Positions 1 through 8,985 of a stretch of 18,693 nt of DNA are shown here, piece after piece. The translations under genes and the position numbers were made by a program. The stretch covers positions 1 through 18,693 of the forward strand of contig JAKSGN010000028.1 in NCBI GenBank assembly GCA_024180945.1. Reading direction: 5' to 3'. The DNA is from Macrophomina tecta (lineage: Eukaryota > Ascomycota > Dothideomycetes > Botryosphaeriales > Botryosphaeriaceae). Under the pieces are notes generated by a model that was given only the letters and a program-made list of their open reading frames with translations, did not search any database and was not told the origin of the DNA. How positions within the stretch are numbered: the stretch's first letter is position 1; every line of letters starts with the position of its first letter.

Positions 1-30
1 CATCCCAGTAATAAATATATATTTATTATT
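1..30. repeat. hAT left terminal inverted repeat (missing about 4 outer bases)
   Basis: CATCCCAGTAATAAATATAT at the window start pairs with the inverted copy ending at 2716-2720. The outermost CAGA is expected just left of the window. Confidence 0.8.
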
Positions 31-325
31 AAGGGCATATTTATTGTTAAGCTTTTCCATAAGGATAATAATATAGACGCTGCCAATAAATATATATTGT
101 TAACTATTAATAATATAGGCCCACTATTTTCCAGCGCCAATGCCCCCAGAGTGTTTCAGATTAAATTGCAGTCTTGTACGCATATTACTGCTTATCAGGC
201 CTCTAGATAGGAGGTGAACTCCAATGTTTGTAACTCCTAGCAACCGAAACTGCTGCCTCGCCATACCCGTCACGTTGCAAGTACGCAGTTCGTAATACAT
301 CAGCGACATATCTCTACACACGACA

Positions 326-2618
326 ATGGACGTCAACATATCCTCACTGCCCCAATCCAATGCCCCGTCAAGTTCTTCCTCCGTGGTACCCTCTGACAGT
401 GCCTCACAAGTTGCCAGCACACTGTCAGAACCCGAGGCATCGTCAGCTCAGCATACGGTCAAGAGACGGAAACTGAGAGCCACATCAACATGGGATCACT
501 TTCGAGAAGCTCAAGGCGACGAGCCACGTACTATGAGCGGGAAATTACTTCACTACTGCACGCGTTGTCGCAATCCATCCTGGTCAACCCACATATCTGG
601 CAACGCCCGCTATCATCTCGAGAAGGCTCATCACATACTTGTTCGAGAGGATTCAAAATCTCAAAACAGGCGCCAACTAGCCATCGAAAATGCCTTCGCA
701 AGAACAACCGGCAAGCGGCTGCAGCAAGTCAGGAGAATGAGATGAACACTCTACGGAGTGTAATCAATGTCGATGCCTTTCGAGAGGCACAGATGTTGCT
801 ATCCGCACATAAACATTTACCGCTCAACTTCGTAACCTGGCCGGAATACCAGGCACTTCTGGCCGCGATAAACCCTGCCGTTGAAGAGTTCCTAACTGAT
901 TCCGGTAGCACGGTTGCGGCGGACTTGGATAGGGCCTACGATGCGCATCAACAATCCGTAAAGGAATGGCTAGAACGTGCCCGGAGCCTCGTACACATTG
1001 CTATGGACGTATGGTCTTCTCCTCAGCGGAAGGCCTATATCGCTGTTCACGCCCAATGGGTTGACGAGGCCTACAAACCTCGGAAAGCATTGCTAGGGCT
1101 ACCAAACCTCCGCCGCTCTCACGCCGGCACGGCTATGGCACCTCACTTGATGACGATTATCCGACAGTACCACTTAGCGCCCCGAATCGGCTACTTCACT
1201 GGGGACAATGACGCAAAGAATGACACCTGTCTCCGCCAACTTGCTGTTGAGCTGTCGCAAGAGTACGGCCTTACACTTGACCCAGTGTCCTCTCGAACGC
1301 GGTGTGCCGGCCACATCATTAACTTGTCCCTTCAAGCCTTTCTCTTTGCAACTAGTGAGGACGCTCTGCAGGCCGCAATTGCGCAGGCGCAACACGAGGT
1401 AAATGATGTAACAGTTGCGGACGCGTTACACGACCAAATTCAGTCGAACACTTGTCACAAGAGTCACGACAGGCGCAAGAAACGCCATGACACTGCCGGC
1501 TGGCGGAGCATCGGCCCAATGGGTAAACTCCACAACATTGCGGTGTTCATCCGTAATTCCACAGTGCGCAACGATGCATGGGATGACATTGCAGAAAAGG
1601 CGCTTGGAATTGACAATATCACCCGTTGGAACTCATGGTTCAAGTTGCTTGATGCGGCTATCAGCCAAGAGGGTCCATTGTCAATATTCCTCAACCAATA
1701 CCACAACGAGCTGGAAGACGACATCCTCACACATGATGATTGGCAAGTACTCAAAATGACTCACGAGTTCTTGCAGCCGTTTTACCAAGCGACCTTGGAG
1801 CAGCAAATGGAGTGGGCATCAATAGATCAGGTGCTAGAGAATATGGATATTCTTTTCATGCAGTTTGAGAATGCCAAGGTAAGCCATGGACGGCTCGATC
1901 GATTACCAGACCTGGACTGATGTTAAAGCAGGGCAAATACGCCAGCAACGCGCGTATGGTTCATTCCATTCACATGGGTTGGTGGGTTCTCTCGAAGTAT
2001 TATGAAGAGAGTGACAGAAACCCAATATATGCCACGGCATTATTGCTCCATCCAGAAAAGCGCCGGAGGTACCTTGACCGCCACTGGGCAGAGGAATGGG
2101 GGCAGACCGCTATTGCTGGTGCACGGCAGCATTGGGCGAAGTACAAGGACCGGCCACTCCCGTCGGAGTCCGCGGCTCGGCTGAACGACGAACGACGGGA
2201 AGTAACACCGTACGAGCGTATCAAGCAGTCAATGAGTGTCTTGGATGAACCCGGAGATGAGGATGAATTCGAAAAATTCGTCAATTCTCCGCCAAGACCT
2301 ATGACGACCAAAACACCGCTTGAATGGTGGTGTCGAGAAGAACAGAGGATTGAGTATCCACGTTTACACCAATTGGCCATTGACATACTAAGTGTGCCGG
2401 CGATGTCCGACGATCCGGAACGGGTATTCTCTTGCGCAAGGCGGACAATTTCTTGGGACAGGGCACGGCTCTCGCCTGATACTATCGAGAAGCTTCAATG
2501 CCTGAGCAACTGGGTGAAGAATGACTTGGTCCGCAAAGTCTACGTGGCAGTAGATGGTAAGGTCATGGATATTGCTGGCGGCAACGACGACATGCATGGC
2601 GCTTCAGTTTTATATTAA
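326..2618 (+). pseudogene. hAT transposase (BED zinc finger, RNase H-like core, hAT dimerisation domain), one frameshift
   Basis: This encodes the cut-and-paste transposase, which binds the element ends in the nucleus and excises and reinserts it. The N-terminal frame (326-745) has a BED-type finger: WDHFREA, then C-T-R-C, then H-L-E-K-A-H. A second frame carries the catalytic core to 1878: MDVWSS and TGDND (the expected first two acidic residues), RCAGHIINLSLQAF, and TRWNSWFKLLD. A phase-0 intron at 1879-1931 (GTAAGC...CAG) joins it to the C-terminal hAT dimerisation domain, with LEWWCREE and DDPERVFSCARR near the end. The BED frame stops at 745, and the core reading starts upstream of it in another frame, so a one-base loss or equivalent lies at about 700-745. 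A 65-nt GT-AG stretch (728-792) could restore the frame if spliced, but would remove AFREAQ-type sequence that looks like conserved family protein. I therefore call it a frameshifted copy. A functional transposase from this copy is doubtful. Confidence 0.85.
1879..1931 (+). other. Predicted spliceosomal intron in the hAT transposase
   Basis: A 53-nt GT-AG intron with donor GTAAGC and acceptor AAAGCAG. The CTGATG at 1917-1922 could be the branch site. Both flanking frames are codon-aligned (phase 0), and removing it joins FENAK to GKYASNARM, as expected for the family. Without splicing the frame ends at 1920. Confidence 0.7.
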
Positions 2619-2686
2619 TAATTATTGATAAGCTTAGCAATCGATAATAATATTAGGATCTGCCAATGAATACATAAGAATATGTC

Positions 2687-2720
2687 AATATTATGTATTT
2701 ATTTATTATTGGGATGTCTG
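2687..2720. repeat. hAT right terminal inverted repeat
   Basis: On the minus strand this end reads CAGACATCCCAATAATAAAT and mirrors the left end with few mismatches. It abuts copia coding sequence at 2721. Confidence 0.8.
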
Positions 2721-5700
2721 AGTGGGAGTCCAAGAGATTGAAATGTTGCCTTCTTGTACTTCCTGGCGTAGCCAGTGGCTGTGGATTTGAACATGACGAA
2801 GTTTTGTGATGAGCTTATAAGTTTCCTCGTCAAGTAGGCGAATTGTCTGAGTGTTGTCACACTGAATCTTTGTCTGATGTCCAGTAGAGAAATCGATTGC
2901 TTTGAAGAGGTTTTCCCACCAAATAGTTTCCTTGGCGGTGGCTGAGAGTGCGAGTAATTCGGCTTCAGTGCTGCTCGTAGTGACAGTGCGTTGCTTAGCT
3001 GCTTTCCAGTCGATAGGTCCTCCAAAGAGTCGAAAGAGAAAACCTTGAATGCTCTTTCTGGTGTCAATATCTGAAGCAAATGAGGCATCGCTGGAGGCAA
3101 TAAAGAGATCTTTGGTAGACTGAGTAAAGCCTGAGAAAGTAAGAGCGTAGTTTCGAGTACTTGCCAGATACTCGAGAACTCGTTGAGCCAGATGAAGGTG
3201 CTGAGCTGATGGGTTCTGCAAGTGTTCAGAGAGTCGTGATGCTGCGTGAGCGATATCAGGTCTAGTGTGGACTGCAGCGTAGTTGATTGATCCGACTTTC
3301 TGTTGGTAGACGTAGATATCTTGCTCTGTAGCTTGTTCAGGATTCTGAGTGATAGGTTCGTCAGGTGGGAGAGGAACTGAGCGCTTCGAGTCTTCTTTGA
3401 CATTGAATTTGGCAGTAAGTTTCGAGATGTATGAGTCTTGGCAAAGCCAGAGTTTGCGTTCGTTCCGGTTGCGGATAATCCTAATGGCTAGAAACCACTG
3501 AATTTCCCCGAGATATCTCATCTCGTAGATTTCGAAGAGCTTGCGCTGAAAGTCGTCGACATAGGCGGTGTGATCCTTATGATAGATGATGACGATATCG
3601 TCTACAAAGAAGAATAGGATCATATGTTCGTTCGTGAAGAGGCAGGGAGCTTCTGGCACTTCAGTAAGGCCGAGATTTTGAAGTGTCGTTGACAAGTGCT
3701 TTTGCCAGAGAGCTGGCGACTGCTTAAGTCCATAGAGTGCTCGTAAGAGTAAGAGAACGAGTCCGTCCTTAATTTTCATGCCGGGTGGTGGTTTACAGTA
3801 GGTTTCTTCATCGATTGGCACGTGTGGATACGCATTGATGACATCGTATTGCCTTGATTCAAGATCGAAAGCGGCCATGATTGCCATAAGTCCTCTGAAG
3901 ATACGTGCAGCGAGTGTGGCAGCGTAGGTATCCTGAGCAGTCGATTGAAGGTCTCCTCGTACGCAGAGTCGCGCTTTGAACTTGATAAGATAGCCTTCTT
4001 CGTCGAACTTGTATTTGAATACCCAGGTGAGTGGAAGAATCTGTTTCTTCGCTGCGTGTGCCTGAGTAGCTAGAGCTTGTTTCCAGGTTCGGATTTGCTC
4101 AAGTTTCTTGATTTCTTCGAGAAGTGCGTCCATAAATCTGTCTCCGAATGGGTGATTGAGGAGTTCCTCAAAATTCTTTGGTTCTGGTGGCAGATTATCT
4201 CGATGGAGTGTAGTTGTCGGCCTTGGAGTGTGAATTGCAGCTGAAAAGGCGTTGTAGAAGGTTGACTTTGGATATACTTGAGTTTGAGCAAGAGTTGCAG
4301 CGTATGCTTCCTTCCGTGGTTTTCGAGGCTTCTTAAAAGGATCATTGCTGTAATTTGGATTCTGGTTTCTTGAACTTCTTGAGCTTTTCTCAGGAATGAT
4401 CGTTTCTTCAGTGATATCGGCTGCAATATCTGCTCCTCTTGGTGCTCTGTTGCCTGGAGCAGCTCCTGGTTGTGGTGGAGTATCATACTGAGCTGGTAGC
4501 AGAGGTCCAAGTCGTTGCTCAGTTTGTTCTTGTGCTTGTTCTTGTTGCTCCATAGCTTCTTGTGGCACGAGAGCTTGTATTTGGGGTTCCACTGATTCTG
4601 AAGGTGTTGGTAATTGACGGGTAGACGAGTCTTTCTCAGCTTGAGATTGAATGGTTGCTTGAGCGTCGTTTGTTCCTTCGTAGTGGGATGAGGATTCGGA
4701 TTCTTCCTGAGGCATGAGACCGTAGATTGATGGTAGATTAGGAGTATTGAGGGTCTCAATTACTTCTTTTTCAAGAATTTTGCCGATATCAGTTTCGGTA
4801 GGGTCGTAGAAGCTCGTTTCGTCAAAGGTGACGTCTCTGGTCCTTATTACCTTATCCTGGCTTGGAATCCAGATGCGGAAGATGTTGGTTGAGTCGTATC
4901 CAACGAGATATCCAATAAAAGCTCGTTCAGCAAGCTTGTGCGTGCGTGGGAGGTCCTTGCGTAGAGAGTAGGCTTTGCATCCATAGGCCTTAAGGTGAGA
5001 GAGATTTGGTTTATTGCCAGTGACTCTCTCGAAAGGAGTGATCCAGCTGAGTTTCTTGAGTGGAGTCCTGTTGTGGATATAGGCGGCGGCTCTGATGGTT
5101 TCAGGCCAAAGTCGTTCTGGGAGGTTGGCTCCAATTCGCATGGCTCGTGCTTTGGTGAGAAGTACACCCCCTGAGCGTTCAGAGTGTCCGTTTTGCTCGG
5201 GTGTTGCTGGAGCTGAAGTTTCAAGTGTGATTCCATGGTCCATAAGATAAGAGAGAAAGGTATTTCCGAGTGTTGTTTCTCCATCAGTTCTGAAGAAGAT
5301 AACTTTGCCATGGTAGCGTATCTTGATGATTTTGAGTCCGTAGATGGCCAGTTCAGCGGTGTCTGATTTGTGTCGATACGTGAATGGGAGGATGAAATTT
5401 GATGAAGAGCAGGCTAAATGGGCTGTCCATCTATCTCCGTTGTAAGCTGGCGTAAGTTGGAGAAGGTCGAACGTGACGCGCGAGAAGGGTTGTGACGGTT
5501 CTTCTTCCTTGTCTGGTAATCGCGAGATAAGACGGTGAGCCTTTGATAGAGCGCAGGTCTCACAGTGCTGAAGTGGTTGATCAGATGGAGTGATGCTGGT
5601 GCCTTTGGTGGATTCTTCGAGGTGTTGAAGAGTTTCCTGGCTAGCGTGGCCAAGGATTTGGTGCCAGTTGGTGATCTGTGCGGCTTTAGTTGCGAAAGCA

Positions 5701-7163
5701 GTTGGTTGTAATGCAATAAGTGAAGAGTGAGCTTGGAGAGTTGCTACGTTGCGCTCGAGATAAAAATGACCATTGTGTCGTTCAGTGAAGCAAAAGGTGT
5801 TGTTGTTTTTGCTGAGAGTGCCAGTCCTTGGATTCCAGTCAATTCCTGCTTCGAGAGCTTTGTCGAGTGATATAAGATTGGCCATGAAAGATGGGGACAT
5901 TGCAACGTCTTGGAGAGTAATATGGCCCTTTCCAGATGGTGTCTTGACATTCACGGTAACTGTTCCGTAGGCCGTGATTGGTGCAGTGGTTTCTCCGCAG
6001 GTGAGGTATTCATCTGGTTCAGCAGCTCTGGTTTGTGTGAATCTGTCTTGCATAAAGCTGTTGCAGATGTGATGATCGGTTCCAGAGTCTAGAATCCAGG
6101 ATGATTGGAGAGAGGTATTGGCTCTTCTTGTAGAGTGACTAATGACTGAGAATGAGGCGACTTCGATTGAAGGAGATTTGCTTTGACTGTTGGCAGTAGT
6201 AGTGGATTGGAATCCAGGTTGTCTTTCTCTTTCTCGATTTAGTGCATAGTCAACTTTTGCTTTGATTTTTGGATCCTTGAGTCTTTCGTTGACACGTGTT
6301 TGAGCAGCCTTATTCGGTTTCCAGTGCTTTGGCCGTATATCCTCGTTCAAGTAGAAGCATTCCTTATACCAGTGATTGAGACCACAGATACAAGGTGGCT
6401 TGTCGTTATTTTCCTGTTCCTTGCCCTTGAAAGTGGCTGGGAAGGCTGAGTGTTTCGAAGACTTAGAGGGTTTCTCGAGATTTTCGATCCGTAGGTGTTG
6501 TCGATAGTCCTCAACAGCTTTGTGAAGAGATGGCTTGTCAGTCTGGCCTCGTAAGATATGCAGTTCCATCTGAGAGTAGGTGGAGTCGATGCCTCGAAGT
6601 GAGAGGAGGAAATCTCTAACTGGTCGGTCGTCTTTAACTTGAGGAATGTCTCGTTGTTTTGCCTTGGTGTAGACTTCTTCCCAGGATTGAAGCCATCTCT
6701 CGATGTTCTGGTTGACTGGTCCTCGCTTGAGCTGGTTGTATTGCTGCTCAAGCTCTAGGTCGGTGGCTTCATTGGTTGGTGCAAGCTTGGCTTTGAGCGT
6801 CGTCAAGTAGGTCCAGGGATGATTGTCAGAATCGGTGTTGCTGATGTAGGGCAGTAGGTTTGTAGCAATTGAGTCCTGAATGTAGGTTGCAAGATCAGCA
6901 AGTGCCTTTTGTTGTTTCTCGTAGAGTGCATAGTCAGCGCGGTAGTTGCTCATCTCATAGTCGTAGGTGAGCTTCTTGTCAGCAGTAACAGTGCCCTCGA
7001 TGGTTGGTTTCGTGGGCTTTGGAGTGCCCTCGGGTTTGGTTGTTAGTGAAGGATCAACGAGGCCCCAGATGTCAGTGTTCTGAGCTCTTCCTTTCACTAA
7101 GAATAGCCAGTGATTCCAGTCCGAAGACTTGGTGAGAATGTGGGACTTAGTAGAGTCTCCCAT
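2706..7163 (-). CDS. Copia Gag-Pol polyprotein, C-terminus truncated by the hAT insertion
   Basis: This is the single polyprotein of a Ty1/copia element, cut by its own protease into capsid, protease, integrase and reverse transcriptase/RNase H inside virus-like particles. The frame is open for 1485 codons. Gag is about residues 1-330, with a variant zinc knuckle C-I-C-x3-H-x4-C near 260. The protease has ILDSGTD, active-site Asp 359. A GAG-pre-integrase zinc motif lies at about 505-545 (WHQILGH...CETC). The integrase has D566, D627 and E662 (PEQNGHSER). The reverse transcriptase runs from WVFKYKFDEEG to FFVDD, catalytic Asp 1188-1189. RNase H has SSDAS, STEAEL and CDNTQ. The last native residues are SWTPT; the next four codons and the stop come from the hAT end. 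Every catalytic motif looks normal, so this copy was probably active before the hAT landed. ATG 7163 is the first good start after the leader. Confidence 0.93.
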   Translation of the reverse strand: MGDSTKSHILTKSSDWNHWLFLVKGRAQNTDIWGLVDPSLTTKPEGTPKPTKPTIEGTVTADKKLTYDYEMSNYRADYALYEKQQKALADLATYIQDSIATNLLPYISNTDSDNHPWTYLTTLKAKLAPTNEATDLELEQQYNQLKRGPVNQNIERWLQSWEEVYTKAKQRDIPQVKDDRPVRDFLLSLRGIDSTYSQMELHILRGQTDKPSLHKAVEDYRQHLRIENLEKPSKSSKHSAFPATFKGKEQENNDKPPCICGLNHWYKECFYLNEDIRPKHWKPNKAAQTRVNERLKDPKIKAKVDYALNRERERQPGFQSTTTANSQSKSPSIEVASFSVISHSTRRANTSLQSSWILDSGTDHHICNSFMQDRFTQTRAAEPDEYLTCGETTAPITAYGTVTVNVKTPSGKGHITLQDVAMSPSFMANLISLDKALEAGIDWNPRTGTLSKNNNTFCFTERHNGHFYLERNVATLQAHSSLIALQPTAFATKAAQITNWHQILGHASQETLQHLEESTKGTSITPSDQPLQHCETCALSKAHRLISRLPDKEEEPSQPFSRVTFDLLQLTPAYNGDRWTAHLACSSSNFILPFTYRHKSDTAELAIYGLKIIKIRYHGKVIFFRTDGETTLGNTFLSYLMDHGITLETSAPATPEQNGHSERSGGVLLTKARAMRIGANLPERLWPETIRAAAYIHNRTPLKKLSWITPFERVTGNKPNLSHLKAYGCKAYSLRKDLPRTHKLAERAFIGYLVGYDSTNIFRIWIPSQDKVIRTRDVTFDETSFYDPTETDIGKILEKEVIETLNTPNLPSIYGLMPQEESESSSHYEGTNDAQATIQSQAEKDSSTRQLPTPSESVEPQIQALVPQEAMEQQEQAQEQTEQRLGPLLPAQYDTPPQPGAAPGNRAPRGADIAADITEETIIPEKSSRSSRNQNPNYSNDPFKKPRKPRKEAYAATLAQTQVYPKSTFYNAFSAAIHTPRPTTTLHRDNLPPEPKNFEELLNHPFGDRFMDALLEEIKKLEQIRTWKQALATQAHAAKKQILPLTWVFKYKFDEEGYLIKFKARLCVRGDLQSTAQDTYAATLAARIFRGLMAIMAAFDLESRQYDVINAYPHVPIDEETYCKPPPGMKIKDGLVLLLLRALYGLKQSPALWQKHLSTTLQNLGLTEVPEAPCLFTNEHMILFFFVDDIVIIYHKDHTAYVDDFQRKLFEIYEMRYLGEIQWFLAIRIIRNRNERKLWLCQDSYISKLTAKFNVKEDSKRSVPLPPDEPITQNPEQATEQDIYVYQQKVGSINYAAVHTRPDIAHAASRLSEHLQNPSAQHLHLAQRVLEYLASTRNYALTFSGFTQSTKDLFIASSDASFASDIDTRKSIQGFLFRLFGGPIDWKAAKQRTVTTSSTEAELLALSATAKETIWWENLFKAIDFSTGHQTKIQCDNTQTIRLLDEETYKLITKLRHVQIHSHWLRQEVQEGNISISWTPTQTSQ

Positions 7164-7380
7164 GTTGTCAGTGAGTAGTAATTGTCGAAGTCGTTGGTCC
7201 AGTTGGATCCGAGTAGTGGTGGTAGCCAGCGTGGCTCCGGTTTGAGAGTATTTGGTTCAGTCGCCGTAGCCTGTAACCGGACAGAAGCCGCAGTTCTGAC
7301 AGCAGTTGCGTGTCAGTAAAGAGTACTCGTTTGAGTAGACGAGTTGATCAGCAAAGAGCTTAGAAGTGGGGTAGTCTTGG

Positions 7381-7399
7381 CGCTCCCCGGGCTCATAAC
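7381..7399 (-). other. Primer-binding site complementary to internal initiator tRNA-Met
   Basis: Immediately inside the 5' LTR the minus strand reads GTTATGAGCCC. Its complement GGGCTCATAAC is the anticodon stem-loop of fungal initiator tRNA-Met (anticodon CAU). This is the half-tRNA primer arrangement known from Drosophila copia, not a 3'-CCA primer. It also fixes the LTR end at 7400. Confidence 0.75.
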
Positions 7400-7698
7400 T
7401 GTTGAATTTGGGTGAGTGAAGAGTAGTGAGGTCAGAAAGAGAGTAGATTCTGCCTGTCTCCTGAGAGGGAGGTAGGTATGCTTTGCTTATATACATAAAT
7501 GAGTGCTTGAATAACCGAGGAGAATAGAAGCCGATATTGCTATCCGAAGCTTGTGAAGATGAGGAGTAGTGAGGAGGTGGCAAAGAGTAGATGCTGATCT
7601 GTAGCAATAAGGCAAAATAGTCTGATAAACCATACTCCTTAGATAGCTTTGACCTTCGTAGTCAACTTCAATAACAATTCAGCACATTGTTAGTAACA
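7400..7698 (-). repeat. Copia 5' long terminal repeat (299 bp)
   Basis: On the minus strand it begins TGTTACTAACAATG at 7698 and ends AAATTCAACA at 7400, with short inverted ends TGTT/AACA. The inner edge adjoins the primer site. The 3' LTR is outside the window, so LTR identity and insertion age cannot be measured here. Confidence 0.8.
7486..7494 (-). promoter_or_regulatory. TATA box of the copia LTR promoter
   Basis: GTATATAAG on the minus strand lies about 205 bp inside the 5' LTR. This is a sensible place for the U3 promoter, with transcription expected to start about 25-30 nt further on, near 7460. Confidence 0.5.
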
Positions 7699-8084
7699 CG
7701 GCCTTCGCACGCAATGCTCAGTCTCATCACGTGTTCGACTTGCTCTCACCCTCTTGTACTCACTCAAGGAAACCCCTCGCCAGGTTTTCTCCCTCTTTGG
7801 TGTTTGGATCCTTAGAGGCAGAGGCCCGCTCGTTACACGAAACAGAAGGGTTCTGACGCCAAAGTGAACCCAATGATGCCGTTAGCCCATAATTGCGATC
7901 CCCCGGTCCTTACGAGCAACTCAAGGGCGAGCCCCTTGACAGAAGAGGCCATCGCCTCACTCTCTCTGCCACAAAAGCTAAGCGACCGCCTCCGGCGGAG
8001 CGACGGCAGAGTACAAGCATGTACTCGGCAAAGGACAGCGGGTGGGTTAGCAAATCACGGTTTCTTCGGACTGAGCGAGCGGTG
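7699..8084. other. Non-coding stretch outside the copia 5' LTR
   Basis: No convincing gene. Short frames here (for example plus-strand 7893-8153) lack any recognisable motif. A small perfect inverted repeat, GAGTAC/GTACTC, lies at about 8009-8026. Confidence 0.4.
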
Positions 8085-8985
8085 AAGGATCCATACCAAG
8101 CGGAGAGCAACGGTTGCGATTGGAGAGCGCTGGCTTTCCGTGAATGGAGCTGAATTATGGCGAGACATTGTCAGCCTCGACGGACCAGCAGGGTGGCGCA
8201 GAGTGGAGGAGAGAGAATAACTCAGGCCTGTCCTTGCGCCGGCATGACCGACTGTAGCAAGGTCATGTGGACCTAGCTTGGATAGCATACGCTTGGGTAG
8301 GGTTGGACATGTCCGGCGTATGGAAGCTAATGGAGTGTGGCAAATTCATGCAAACGCAATCGACGGAACGGCGGCACTCTCCCAAGCTGAGTGATCAGCG
8401 TACGAATCTATTCTAAGCAGAGAGCAACGGTTGCGATTGGAGGCGCTGGCCTTCACAAGAGGGCGGAACCAAGCTACGGTGAGACAGTGCTGGCCTTCAC
8501 GGGCTAGCAGAGGGGGTGCAGAATTCATGTGAACGTGGCTTAGCGATGGTGGTCGTGGCATCGACGACAAACGCAACAGCAGGATTAGACAGCATTGCTC
8601 TTTAGGAGTTGATTGAGTGCGGCGACTTCATGCGGGCGTGCCCGACGGAGCTACGATACTGGACTGGGTTGCTTGATGACGGCATTATTCAGACCCAGCA
8701 ACGCCGTAGGATTCATACCAAATGGAGGATAACTAGGTGTGATTGGACGGAGCTGACGCTCTACAAGTTAAGAGGATGGAGCTAAATTATGGTTTTAATG
8801 GAGCACAAGCAGATTGGGCGGCCTTCACGGATTAACTGAGCGAACCAAAGTCACGCAGAGACAGTACGGTGAACGGAGCCCGAATCGGACTATACGAGCC
8901 TGACATTCGCTTCATCGAATAATTTATGTCGGACACGAAGTTAACGACGATGCATAAACTTAGCTTGGATAACACTGCTTCCACG
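8085..8985. repeat. Three diverged tandem copies of a 0.3-0.38 kb unit
   Basis: The motif AGAGCAACGGTTGCGATTGGA occurs near 8103 and 8420, with a decayed version (GATAACTAGGTGTGATTGGA) near 8727. It is preceded by related GGATCCATACCAA, TACGAATCTATTCTAA and GGATTCATACCAA. A second landmark recurs near 8275 (AGCTTGGATAGCATACGC), 8583 (GATTAGACAGCATTGCTC) and 8959 (AGCTTGGATAACACTGCT). A third, GTGYGGCRAMTTCATGC, appears near 8336 and 8619. The periods are about 308-316, 306 and 376 bp. No coding potential is evident. Confidence 0.6.

Larger units (their letters stand above)
1..2720 (+). mobile_element. hAT-superfamily DNA transposon, nested in a copia element
   Basis: The first bases (CATCCCAGTAATAAATA) match the reverse complement of the right end (CATCCCAATAATAAATA), giving AT-rich terminal inverted repeats around a hAT transposase gene. 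On the right the repeat extends to CAGACATCCCA, which ends at 2720 and fits the C-A-G start common in hAT ends. The left CAGA would then lie 4 bp before the window. The element interrupts the RNase H part of a minus-strand copia frame, so its boundary is also fixed by the host frame. hAT elements make 8-bp target duplications; the predicted copy is 2721-2728 (AGTGGGAG), with its partner outside the window. Seen: repeats and interruption. Inferred: exact ends. Confidence 0.88.
2721..7698 (-). mobile_element. Ty1/copia LTR retrotransposon, 5' LTR to RNase H, cut by the hAT
   Basis: In minus-strand order: a 5' LTR (7698-7400), a primer-binding site, an untranslated leader of about 236 nt, and one Gag-Pol frame from 7163. 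The domain order protease, integrase, reverse transcriptase, RNase H is diagnostic of Ty1/copia. The frame breaks at 2721 where the hAT begins, so the last part of RNase H, the polypurine tract and the 3' LTR must lie left of the window. The 5-bp flank outside the LTR (7699-7703, CGGCC) would be the target duplication, which cannot be tested here. Confidence 0.93.

Noticed and set aside
7257..7607. A 116-codon minus-strand frame across the LTR.
   Set aside because: It lies over the LTR, primer site and leader of the copia and has no protein features; it is incidental.
7845..7865. TTGGCGTCAGAACCC on the minus strand resembles a gypsy-type primer-binding site next to an LTR.
   Set aside because: No matching tRNA 3' end could be confirmed, and no gypsy LTR or coding sequence is recognisable nearby.
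7893..8153. An 86-codon plus-strand frame.
   Set aside because: No recognisable domain; it overlaps the first unit of the degenerate repeat array and is not kept in the other units.
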